NCBI GenBank assembly: GCA_031285905.1
Contig: JAITVH010000048.1
Coordinates: forward strand, 1 to 64,000
Length of the DNA stretch: 64,000 bases
Direction: 5' to 3'
Origin: Prevotella sp.
GTDB taxonomy: Bacteria; Bacteroidota; Bacteroidia; Bacteroidales; Dysgonomonadaceae
Under the pieces are notes generated by a model, which was not told the origin of the DNA, made no database searches, and worked only from the letters and a program-made list of their open reading frames with translations. Shown in pieces: positions 1-7,800 of the stretch (its first letter is position 1; each line of letters opens with the position of its first letter). Made by a program: the position numbers and the translations under genes.

Positions 1-85
1 TAGTATTAATCAGTTGAAAGTTGACAATGGAAAGTTGAAAACGAAAAATGTTCTTTGAAAGAATGTAAGAAAAAGTGTTACTTAT

Positions 86-112
86 GTTACTTTTGTCACC
101 TTTTAGTTAAAA
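86..112 (+). repeat. 27-nt dispersed intergenic repeat, copy A
   Basis: A copy of the motif GTTAC(N5)GTnACC followed by TTTTAGTTAAAA, seen seven times in this window and always between genes. This copy points toward the flavodoxin-ferredoxin gene, ending about 112 bases before its start. A CTTTGAAAGAATG stretch just before it resembles a module of the larger composite repeat at 6521-6916, so this may be a decayed composite copy. Function unknown. Confidence 0.7.
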
Positions 113-224
113 TATTTCAATTGCTTATATGATACAGTTTGAAAAAGAGAGGCTATAATTCGACCAATTCGCAAATAGAATTTATATATTTGTTTTTGCA
201 AAGTACTAAAAACGAAAGAATATC

Positions 225-1010
225 ATGGAGTACAAAAAACTGAACCTTATATATTTTAGTGCGACTAATACGACCAAAAGCACAGTAGAATCTATTGCTC
301 AGGGAATGGGGATAGTAAATATCGTGAAATATGATATCACAAAAGGACAAAATGAAGAAATAACCTTCAGCGAAGAAGATATTGTTATATTTGGTCTTCC
401 GGTTTATTCGGGGCGCGTTCCTGCTATATCAGTGGATTCTCTGAATAAGTTTACAGGTAATAACACTCCGGCTATTATCGTTTGTGTTTATGGCAACAGA
501 GATTATGATGATGCTTTATTGGAACTTCGGGATATCGTTATTGCAAACGGTTTCTCAATCGTTTCTGCTGGCGCTTTTATAGGGCAGCACTCCATCTTCC
601 CTCAAGTGGGATGGAGTCGGCCTGACAAAGATGATACTGAGAAAACAATAGACTTTGGAAAAAGGTGTATCAAGCTATTGGAGAATATTAGTGATATCAC
701 TATAATCCCCAAAATTGAAGTAAAAGGTCATTTTCCATATAAGATACCCAAGCCGGTTCCTTTAACACCGAAGGGCAACAGGAAGTGCGATGCCTGTGGT
801 AAATGTGTGCGCAATTGTCCTACTCACGCTATCGATATAGATACGCCGAGAAAGACAGATAAGTCGCTATGTATAGCATGTGCCAGATGCATATATGTAT
901 GTCCTCAGAAAGCACGTGATTTCAGAGGGATAATCTATAAATTAGCCTCAAGGAAGTTTGTAAAGGCAAATGCACAAAGAAAAGAACCTGAGATAATACT
1001 GGTTAATTAA
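225..1010 (+). CDS. EFR1-type flavodoxin-ferredoxin fusion protein
   Basis: A 261-residue protein joining an N-terminal flavodoxin-like domain to a C-terminal two-cluster ferredoxin. The flavodoxin phosphate-loop-like segment SATNTTKST is at residues 12-20. Two 4Fe-4S motifs follow: Cys188/191/194/198 and Cys216/219/222/226, each of the form CxxCxxCxxxCP. The family (EFRO/EFR1) is common in anaerobes and is thought to move electrons between carriers in the cytoplasm; the partner is not known. There is no signal peptide. It is the first gene of a compact operon, ending 6 bases before the sulfatase. A TATATTTG box at 185-192 could serve as its -7 element, though no clear -33 TTG lies upstream. 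Family assignment is firm; the physiological reaction is not. Confidence 0.85.
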   Translation: MEYKKLNLIYFSATNTTKSTVESIAQGMGIVNIVKYDITKGQNEEITFSEEDIVIFGLPVYSGRVPAISVDSLNKFTGNNTPAIIVCVYGNRDYDDALLELRDIVIANGFSIVSAGAFIGQHSIFPQVGWSRPDKDDTEKTIDFGKRCIKLLENISDITIIPKIEVKGHFPYKIPKPVPLTPKGNRKCDACGKCVRNCPTHAIDIDTPRKTDKSLCIACARCIYVCPQKARDFRGIIYKLASRKFVKANAQRKEPEIILVN

Positions 1011-1016
1011 GATATT

Positions 1017-2408
1017 ATGAAAAATGTATATAAAATAATACCCTTGGGGGGCTTAGCCCTTTTTCTTACACCAGAGCGGTTGGAGGCACAGGAAAGTCTT
1101 CCGAATGTGATATTTATTATGGCCGATGATCTGGGGATCGGAGATTTAGGCTGTTATGGGCAACAGAAGATAAAAACTCCGGCTATTGATAAACTGGCGG
1201 CAAACGGAATGCGTTTTACCCAGCATTATACAGGTTCTACAGTGAGTGCGCCTTCGCGTTGTTCGTTACTTACAGGTAAGCATACGGGAAATTCATATAT
1301 AAGAGGGAATAAGGATCAAAAGAGCGCAAATGGCGAGACATATGACCTATCTTTGCCTAAAGAAGAAGTAACCGTTGCGGATATATTTAAGAAGAAAAAC
1401 TACGTCACTGCCTGTATCGGTAAATGGGGACTTGGGGGGCCTGATACTGAAGGTCATCCTAACAGGCATGGATTCGATTACTTTTTCGGTTACCTGGGAC
1501 AATTGAATGCACACAGCTACTATCCGTCCTTTCTGTGGGAGAATGATAATAGGATTATGCTGAATAAAGAAGTTTACTCACATGATCTGGTTATGCAGAA
1601 AGCACTAGACTTTGTAGAGAAGAACAGTGGTTCTCCTTTCTTCATTTACCTCACCCCTACAATTCCTCATGCCGAACTGATTGTGCCCGAAGGAGAGTTG
1701 GGAAATTATGAAGATCAGTTTTGTGAAACGCCGTACATAGGAAATCATTATTGTTCACAGCCTAAGCCCCGGGCAACATATGCCGCTATGGTGAGCCGGC
1801 TGGATAAGGATATACAGCGCATTATGGATTTACTGGAAGAAAAAGGAATTGCGGACAATACCATAGTGATCTTTACTTCTGATAATGGAGCACATAAAGA
1901 GGGAGGACACGATCCGGCATTCTTTAACAGTAACGGGCCGTTCAGGGGAATCAAAAGAGATCTGTATGATGGAGGTATCCGTACCCCGTTTGTGGTGCAT
2001 TGGCCTGCAAAAATAGGAAAGGAAAAGGTTTCTTATCATGTATCTGCTTTTTGGGACTTTATGCCTACTGTTTGCGAAATAGTAGGGGAAAGAAAACCTT
2101 CAGGCTCTGATGGTATATCTTATTTACCAGCCCTGACAGGTGAAGGACAACAGGCAAATCATGACTATCTATATTGGGAATTTCATGAGGAAGGAGGCAA
2201 GCGGGCAATTCTGAAAGATCAATGGAAACTGATAGAACTATTTGTAAATAACCCTGAAAAAAGGAGGTACGAACTGTATAACCTGAACTCCGATCCGGGT
2301 GAAATAGCAGATGTCACAGGGCAATACCCCGATAAGTTAGAGGAGCTGAAACCGATACTGGGGAATGCAAGATCAAAAAATCCGAACTGGAACTTTAAAG
2401 AGAATTGA
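1017..2408 (+). CDS. Exported serine-type sulfatase
   Basis: A 463-residue alkaline-phosphatase-superfamily sulfatase that would hydrolyse sulfate esters on host or dietary glycans. Metal-binding Asp37-Asp38 lie in MADDLG near the N terminus. The signature that becomes formylglycine reads S77-A-P-S-R81 with LTG at 85-87. The key residue is Ser rather than Cys, so maturation needs a radical-SAM anaerobic sulfatase-maturating enzyme; none is encoded nearby. A second metal/active-site segment, TSDNGAHKEGG, is at about residues 287-297. The first 24 residues form a hydrophobic, signal-peptide-like stretch ending near EAQ. It sits between the EFR1 protein (6-base gap) and an O-methyltransferase (4-base gap). 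The exact substrate cannot be read from sequence. Confidence 0.9.
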   Translation: MKNVYKIIPLGGLALFLTPERLEAQESLPNVIFIMADDLGIGDLGCYGQQKIKTPAIDKLAANGMRFTQHYTGSTVSAPSRCSLLTGKHTGNSYIRGNKDQKSANGETYDLSLPKEEVTVADIFKKKNYVTACIGKWGLGGPDTEGHPNRHGFDYFFGYLGQLNAHSYYPSFLWENDNRIMLNKEVYSHDLVMQKALDFVEKNSGSPFFIYLTPTIPHAELIVPEGELGNYEDQFCETPYIGNHYCSQPKPRATYAAMVSRLDKDIQRIMDLLEEKGIADNTIVIFTSDNGAHKEGGHDPAFFNSNGPFRGIKRDLYDGGIRTPFVVHWPAKIGKEKVSYHVSAFWDFMPTVCEIVGERKPSGSDGISYLPALTGEGQQANHDYLYWEFHEEGGKRAILKDQWKLIELFVNNPEKRRYELYNLNSDPGEIADVTGQYPDKLEELKPILGNARSKNPNWNFKEN

Positions 2409-2412
2409 TAAG

Positions 2413-3057
2413 ATGTCGCTTGAAAATGATAAAGAGATAGAAGCCTATATACTCTCACATATTGATGAAGAAGGGGAACTGCTTCGCGAGTTGAATAGAG
2501 ATGCTCATGTAAACCTGTTGAAACCCCGGATGCTGTCAGGCCACTTGCAGGGACGGATGCTTAAGATGTTTTGCCGGATGATGCAGCCACGGTTTATACT
2601 GGAAATAGGGACATACACAGCCTATGCCACACTTTGTATGGCAGAGGGAGCCGCCGATGATGCAGAAATACATACCATAGAGGTGAATGACGAACTGGAA
2701 GATTTCATCATGAAATATCTGCACAAAACGAAGCTAGGCGATAAAATACACCTTCACATAGGCGATGCCGAAGAAATTATCCCTAAACTCGATTATACCT
2801 TCGACTTGGTATTTATCGATGCCAATAAACGGCATTATGTAGAATATTATGACCTTGTATTTGATAAAGTCAGGCCGGGAGGGCTTATTATTGCAGATAA
2901 TACATTATGGGACGGACATGTGCTGGAAACAGCAAAGCCATCGGATAAACAGACTATTGGTATCCAGCGTTTTAATGATGTGATAGTACAGGATACCAGA
3001 GTTGAAAAAGTGATATTGCCGGTTCGTGACGGGCTGACCTTAATATGGAAGAAGTAG
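2413..3057 (+). CDS. Class I SAM-dependent O-methyltransferase (catechol/caffeoyl-CoA type)
   Basis: A 214-residue protein of the metal-dependent O-methyltransferase family. The AdoMet loop reads LEIGTYTAYATLCMAEG. An acidic segment VFIDANK supplies a metal/SAM-site aspartate, and ADNTLWDG supplies the Asp-Asn metal ligands typical of catechol-type enzymes. I place the start at the ATG at 2413, 4 bases after the sulfatase stop. An upstream in-frame ATG at 2365 would overlap the sulfatase by 44 bases and add 16 residues that do not resemble the family N terminus. The methyl acceptor is unknown; small catechols or CoA esters are the usual substrates. It ends 16 bases from the convergent regulator gene. 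Confidence 0.88.
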   Translation: MSLENDKEIEAYILSHIDEEGELLRELNRDAHVNLLKPRMLSGHLQGRMLKMFCRMMQPRFILEIGTYTAYATLCMAEGAADDAEIHTIEVNDELEDFIMKYLHKTKLGDKIHLHIGDAEEIIPKLDYTFDLVFIDANKRHYVEYYDLVFDKVRPGGLIIADNTLWDGHVLETAKPSDKQTIGIQRFNDVIVQDTRVEKVILPVRDGLTLIWKK

Positions 3058-3073
3058 TAGTAATTTCCGGGTA

Positions 3074-4030
3074 TCAGAGTTTTTCGTTGATTAGTTCTCG
3101 CTGATTATAGAAATACTCATTGCGTTGTAATTCTCCTGATACTGAGATTAATGTCGAGAAACGGATAAGGGACTTGATCCATTGTTTTTGATTATCACAT
3201 ACTTCCGGATTGTCACAAGACAGGTGATTGATACAATACATGCTTATGCCTGTTCCTCTATAACCGCCGCCTTCCATGTAAGAATAAGAGCAATCGAAGG
3301 ATATATGTGAAATATAGATATCCATCTTCTTTTGGTGCATGGATAAACCTGTCAGGGCGCACCTTTCCAGATCATCGATCATCGAAAGCAAATCTTGCTT
3401 TAATACAGGAATATCATTTTCAGGTATGATTCCCATACTTTCCAGATATCGGATTATTTCGATAAAATCAATAAAGATATGCTTATCCAGGATTAGTATG
3501 GATGTTATTTTTTGCATACATGAGGCCATTTTCTTCTGTAACGAGAAAGTCTCGTCGGGAATCTCTATTTCCACTGTATCTTTGTAAATAGGCAGCATGT
3601 TGAGTTGATAAAGTAGAATATAAATATATATCTTGGACAATGAATTATACTTGAAAAGGAATTCAAAAGGCATGCAGCGGTAAGCTCTGTAAGAAATACT
3701 ATCATCAAACGTTGCTGTATGGCATATGGCTGCACAAACATCCTGCATCATCTTAGGAAGCTTGTCAATAGGACTGCTGAAATCGATGCTATTTAATTGA
3801 AAATTGTATATTCCATCTGAGTTCGTTTGAAGTAATTTGTCTAAAGACAGGTTTAAGCTTTTGGAAATCATACAGGCTTCGTCGAGAGAAAAAGGAATTT
3901 CACCTCTAAGGCGTCGGTACGCGGCTTCTTTTCCTAAAGGGATAATGCCCATCAATAGGTTGACAGTATTCTCCTTTGAAGGGGTATTAGCTTTCAATGC
4001 TTTTATCAATTCGTCATTTATTGGGCTCAT
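3074..4030 (-). CDS. Putative helix-turn-helix regulator, 318 residues
   Basis: The first 70 residues look like an XRE/lambda-repressor-type DNA-binding domain: a helix, the segment GKEAAYRRLRGEIPFSLDEA, then a helix with SKSLNLSLDKLL. Such 'pick a resistant cell, bind, default-off' domains are common in Bacteroidales proteins of this size. The remaining 250 residues are mostly helical, Cys- and Tyr-rich, and match no family I recognise; they may form a ligand- or partner-sensing domain. No signal peptide or membrane segment is seen. It faces the sulfatase operon tail-to-tail and has a long AT-rich upstream region. Its target genes are unknown. The regulator role is an inference from the N-terminal domain only. 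Confidence 0.6.
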   Translation of the reverse strand: MSPINDELIKALKANTPSKENTVNLLMGIIPLGKEAAYRRLRGEIPFSLDEACMISKSLNLSLDKLLQTNSDGIYNFQLNSIDFSSPIDKLPKMMQDVCAAICHTATFDDSISYRAYRCMPFEFLFKYNSLSKIYIYILLYQLNMLPIYKDTVEIEIPDETFSLQKKMASCMQKITSILILDKHIFIDFIEIIRYLESMGIIPENDIPVLKQDLLSMIDDLERCALTGLSMHQKKMDIYISHISFDCSYSYMEGGGYRGTGISMYCINHLSCDNPEVCDNQKQWIKSLIRFSTLISVSGELQRNEYFYNQRELINEKL

Positions 4031-4428
4031 AATAAAGTATATTAGTACAGGGTATGAACTTTAACAAATTAGATTCGTCCGGGCAATTTATGAAAGTCAT
4101 ATAATAGGTTATTGTTTATAGCGAATAAATATAGAAAGAAGATTGTATTATTTTCATTAACTGTTACTGAAAATAAGTTAATTATTAGTCTCCGTTAACC
4201 TTACTTATAAGGCTGGACAAAGATAGTTTATTTTATTGGTAAATAATTTAGGTATTCTTGTTTTTCATCTTGTTGTTTTTATAGATTAATTTATCTGTAT
4301 AAGAGTTGAATTAGTTCAAGAAATTGCTCATTATTTCATCGTTTGTGCAGAATCTAATTTGTTTTCATGAAAAATAAAATGAATACAATTTTATTTATGA
4401 GAATTTGGCTATTTTAATAAAATTTTTC
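4031..4428. other. AT-rich intergenic stretch, no gene seen
   Basis: About 400 bases between the regulator's start and the promoter of the carboxylase subunit. The stretch is very AT-rich. I see no open frame with coding character, no strong hairpin and no riboswitch-like architecture. It may hold the regulator's own promoter on the minus strand. Confidence 0.5.
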
Positions 4429-4460
4429 TTGTCTAATTCAGAGATAAAAGCCTAACTTTG
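4429..4460 (+). promoter_or_regulatory. Bacteroidetes-type promoter for the carboxylase subunit
   Basis: TTG at 4429-4431 and TAACTTTG at 4453-4460 match the Bacteroidetes -33 (TTTG) and -7 (TAnnTTTG) consensus, with a 21-base spacer. Transcription would start near 4466, giving a leader of about 100 bases before the ATG at 4567. This is the best promoter match in the window. Confidence 0.65.
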
Positions 4461-4566
4461 CATTACTAATTAGAGTATTATAAACGATCGAAAGAATTAA
4501 ATATTATTGGAGTATGCATTGTTTTCACATGCTGCTCTTATCTGGATATAACACCTAAAAAGAATC

Positions 4567-6348
4567 ATGGGAAGAGAAATTAAATTTAGCCTTCTTTATC
4601 GCGACATGTGGCAGTCATCAGGAAAATATCAGCCGCGTGTAGACCAGTTAACACAAATTGCACCTGTAATTATTGACATGGGATGTTTTGCCCGTGTGGA
4701 GACAAATGGCGGAGCCTTCGAACAAGTGAACTTGCTTTATGGCGAAAACCCGAATAAAGCCGTCCGCGCCTGGACTGCTCCTTTTAATAAAGTGGGGATT
4801 CAGACACATATGCTTGAGCGTGGATTAAATGCTTTGAGAATGTACCCTGTTCCTAAGGATGTACGCCGTTTGATGTTCAAAGTAAAAAATGCACAGGGAA
4901 CAAATATATCCCGTTCTTTTGACGGGCTGAACGATCCTCGTAACCTTGAGTTATCCGTAAAATATGCCAAAGATGCCGGGATGATTTCCCAGACCGCTCT
5001 TTGTATTACTCACTCCCCGATTCACACTGTTGAATATTATGTAAATTTTGCCGATAAATTGGTTGATTTTGGAGCAGATGAAATTTGCTTAAAAGATATG
5101 GCCGGGGTAGGACGCCCTGTTTTCTTAGGTAAGTTAGTGAAAGCACTAAAGGACAGGCATCCGAATATTCCAATAGAATATCACGGACATACAGGCCCAG
5201 GCTTCTCTGTGGCTTCTATGCTTGAAGTTGCTAAAGCCGGAGCCGATTACCTCGATACAGCCATTGAACCACTTGCATGGGGTATGGTACATCCTGATAT
5301 TATCACTATACAGGCGATGTTGAAAGATGCAGGTTTCTCCGTACCTGATATCAATATGAATGCCTACATGGAAGCGCGTGCATTAACTCAGTCTTTCATT
5401 GACGATTTTTTGGGTTATTGGATCGATCCATCCAACAAGATAATGAATTCCCTGCTTGTCGGTTGTGGGCTTCCGGGCGGTATGATGGGTTCTATGATGG
5501 CTGATTTGCGTAATATGCACCCGGCTATCAATATGGCTCTTCGCAACAATGGTAAAGCAGAAGTTTCACTGAATGATCTTGTTGTTCAGTTATTTGAAGA
5601 AGTAGAATTTATCTGGCCTAAACTTGGTTATCCGCCGTTGGTGACACCATTTAGCCAATACGTGAAGAATATTGCTCTGATGAATATCTTCGCTATGGCT
5701 CAGGGACAATCACGTTTTTCTAATATAGATAAAGATAGCTGGAATATGATTCTTGGTAAAACAGGAACACTTCCGGGTAAACTTGATGATGAAATCATTG
5801 AACTAGCCAAGGCTAAGAACCTTGAATTCTTTACCGGAAATCCTCAGGATGAATATCCTGATGCTCTTGATGACTATCGCAAAGAAATGGATGAAAACGG
5901 TTGGGAATATGGTGAAGATGATGAGGAGCTATTTGAATTGGCAATGCACGATCGCCAATACCGCGACTATCGTTCTGGGTTAGCGAAACAACGCTTCAAC
6001 GAGGACCTTGAAAAGATGAAAGAAAAGGCAGGAGCACCGATTATTGTAACTCGTCAGGTAGTTGAAGTTCCGGCATTCGATGCCAAAGCAATACAGGAAA
6101 AATATCCGGACGCTAAACCGCTTCAGGCAACTGTCAGCGGACAGGTAATCTGGCAAATTGATGTAGACGATGTTTCTACAGCTCCGGTTATCGGTACGAA
6201 AGTGAAAGAAGGTGATACCATTTGCTTCATACAGACATATTATGGTATCGTGGAAGTGAAAGCGCTTGTATCAGGTACAATTGTGCAAATCGAGACAAAA
6301 CAGGGAGCTAAAGTTCAGAAAAATCAAGTATTAGCTTATATAAATTAA
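4567..6348 (+). CDS. Pyruvate carboxylase B / oxaloacetate decarboxylase alpha-like subunit with odd biotinyl-like domain
   Basis: A 593-residue carboxyltransferase. Residues 1-300 form the TIM-barrel domain: RDMWQS near residue 12 (RDAHQS in classic members), KDMAG in the active site and metal-binding H-x-H in YHGHTGPG. A conserved PycA/OadA-type helical domain follows. The last 70 residues have the spacing of a biotinyl/lipoyl domain (GDTICFIQTYYG, then VSGTI). Where classic members have EAMKM the sequence reads QTYYG, so the biotin-accepting Lys is replaced by Tyr. It probably carries out the transcarboxylation half of a pyruvate/oxaloacetate reaction, with partners elsewhere. No biotin carboxylase or membrane beta subunit is adjacent. 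A strong promoter precedes it and a terminator follows. Confidence 0.82.
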   Translation: MGREIKFSLLYRDMWQSSGKYQPRVDQLTQIAPVIIDMGCFARVETNGGAFEQVNLLYGENPNKAVRAWTAPFNKVGIQTHMLERGLNALRMYPVPKDVRRLMFKVKNAQGTNISRSFDGLNDPRNLELSVKYAKDAGMISQTALCITHSPIHTVEYYVNFADKLVDFGADEICLKDMAGVGRPVFLGKLVKALKDRHPNIPIEYHGHTGPGFSVASMLEVAKAGADYLDTAIEPLAWGMVHPDIITIQAMLKDAGFSVPDINMNAYMEARALTQSFIDDFLGYWIDPSNKIMNSLLVGCGLPGGMMGSMMADLRNMHPAINMALRNNGKAEVSLNDLVVQLFEEVEFIWPKLGYPPLVTPFSQYVKNIALMNIFAMAQGQSRFSNIDKDSWNMILGKTGTLPGKLDDEIIELAKAKNLEFFTGNPQDEYPDALDDYRKEMDENGWEYGEDDEELFELAMHDRQYRDYRSGLAKQRFNEDLEKMKEKAGAPIIVTRQVVEVPAFDAKAIQEKYPDAKPLQATVSGQVIWQIDVDDVSTAPVIGTKVKEGDTICFIQTYYGIVEVKALVSGTIVQIETKQGAKVQKNQVLAYIN

Positions 6349-6366
6349 GCCATACTATAATTAGAC

Positions 6367-6400
6367 GAGAGGAGTTTTATGAAAATAAGACTCCTCTTTT
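6367..6400 (+). terminator. Rho-independent terminator after the carboxylase subunit
   Basis: GAGGAGT pairs with ACTCCTC across a short AT loop and is followed by TTTTTG. It lies about 20 bases after the stop codon. Confidence 0.75.
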
Positions 6401-6520
6401 TGCTTAACCCCCTGTTTAATAACTATGACAGGTTGCTTGTGAAAATTTCCGGCGTTTATTCTATCAATCATGCTATTTATTATCACTAACTTTACAGAAC
6501 TATAAAGTTTTTTAAACAGA

Positions 6521-6916
6521 TTTATCTATAGTATAGCCAGCCTTTAGCTGTTAGCCATTAGTTGATAGCTTTCAGGAAAAAACGATCTTTGAAAAAATGA
6601 GAAACGACCTCACCACAACCGACCCCAAAGGGAGAGGCGGTAGCGAAGCCACAAAGAGGAAGGAATAAAAAGGCTAAGAACTAACGGCTATCAGCTAATG
6701 GCTAAAAACTGTTACATCTGTTACTTTTTAGTTAAAATACTTGGTCTTGTCATGCTGACGAAGGAAGCATCTTTTCGCCGATAATCGTAAAAGGAGATCC
6801 TTCGTAACCTCAGGATGACAACCAACAAGTATGTAAAGAAAAAAGCTAAAAGCTAAAAGCCAACAGCTAACGGCTATCAGCTCAAATCTGTAACCTTTGT
6901 TACCTTTTAGTTAAAA
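6521..6916 (+). repeat. Composite modular intergenic repeat, copy 1 (contains 27-nt motif copies B and C)
   Basis: An ordered chain of modules: TTTATCTATA; short words related to TTAGCcATTAGcTGATAGC; a GATCTTTGAA segment; the 27-nt motif at 6711-6737; a 71-nt imperfect inverted repeat beginning GTCATGCTGA and ending TCAGGATGAC (6749-6819); more AGCTAAAAGC/GGCTATCAGC words; and the 27-nt motif again at 6890-6916. The same modules occur in the same order, reverse-complemented, at 38526-38819. The last motif ends 45 bases before the patatin gene. No open frame of coding character is present, so this looks like a REP/MITE-type non-coding repeat. Confidence 0.75.
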
Positions 6917-6961
6917 ACAAGTTACTTTAAATATCAATAATAGAATATAAACTAATTCCGT

Positions 6962-7768
6962 ATGAGTCCAGCTAAGGATACATATCATTTAGGCATTGCG
7001 TTAAGCGGTGGCGGAGCAAAGGGTTTCGCGCATTTGGGAGTATTACAAGCCCTCAACGAAAGAGGACTGTTCCCCGAGGTAATTTCCGGAACAAGTGCCG
7101 GAGCTTTTGCCGGAGTTCTCTATGCAGATGGGCATACTCCTTCGGAAATATTAGAGTTTTTCAAGAAAAAGGTGTTCAGGGAATTTGCCGAGTTTACCAT
7201 TCCTCATGGAGGCTTTTTCAAAAGCGATGGTTTTCGTTCTTTCCTGAGGAAGAATCTGAGGGCAAGGACATTTGAATCTTTAAAAATTCCTCTACATGTG
7301 ATAGCTACTGATATAGAACATGGAGAGAGCAAAGTCTTTTCTTCGGGTTCATTAATCAATGCAGTAATCGCCTCCTGTTCTGTACCTATTATCTTCCGTC
7401 CGGTAGAGATCAATGAACATTATTACGTAGATGGTGGTTTATTTAAAAACTTTCCTGTTTCTACCATACGTCGCGAGAGCCATAAAATCATAGGGGTGAA
7501 CGTCAGCCCTATTACTAAAGCTGAATTCAGAAGTTCGATAAAATATATAGCCGAACGCTCATTCCACTACATGTCAGGCTCCAACACTTTGTTAGACAGG
7601 AATCTTTGTGATTATCTGATCGAGTCTACTTCTTTGTCTAAATATTCTATGTTCGACCTTGAGCATGTGGAAGAGATTTATCAGGCAGGGTATGATCTGA
7701 CAGTCGATTTTTTCAATGATAATAAGGAATTGTTGAAAAAAGACTTTCCGGAAATTGTTTTTGATTGA
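6962..7768 (+). CDS. Patatin-like phospholipase
   Basis: A 268-residue serine acylhydrolase with a Ser-Asp dyad. The oxyanion-hole glycine motif GGGAKG is at residues 16-21, the nucleophile elbow GTSAG at 43-47 (Ser45) and the catalytic Asp in DGG at 157-159. The length fits the compact bacterial RssA/YlbK-type patatins. There is no signal peptide, so it probably acts on lipids from the cytoplasmic side. It starts 45 bases after a copy of the dispersed 27-nt repeat and lies 32 bases before the GH13 gene, with which it may be co-transcribed. Family is certain; substrate is unknown. Confidence 0.9.
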   Translation: MSPAKDTYHLGIALSGGGAKGFAHLGVLQALNERGLFPEVISGTSAGAFAGVLYADGHTPSEILEFFKKKVFREFAEFTIPHGGFFKSDGFRSFLRKNLRARTFESLKIPLHVIATDIEHGESKVFSSGSLINAVIASCSVPIIFRPVEINEHYYVDGGLFKNFPVSTIRRESHKIIGVNVSPITKAEFRSSIKYIAERSFHYMSGSNTLLDRNLCDYLIESTSLSKYSMFDLEHVEEIYQAGYDLTVDFFNDNKELLKKDFPEIVFD

Positions 7769-7800
7769 GTAAAAGGTAAATATCATAAAATTTCGAAAGA

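Noticed and set aside
6749..6819. CRISPR-like repeat unit
   Set aside because: There is a single inverted repeat with no regular spacers; it belongs to the composite intergenic repeat.
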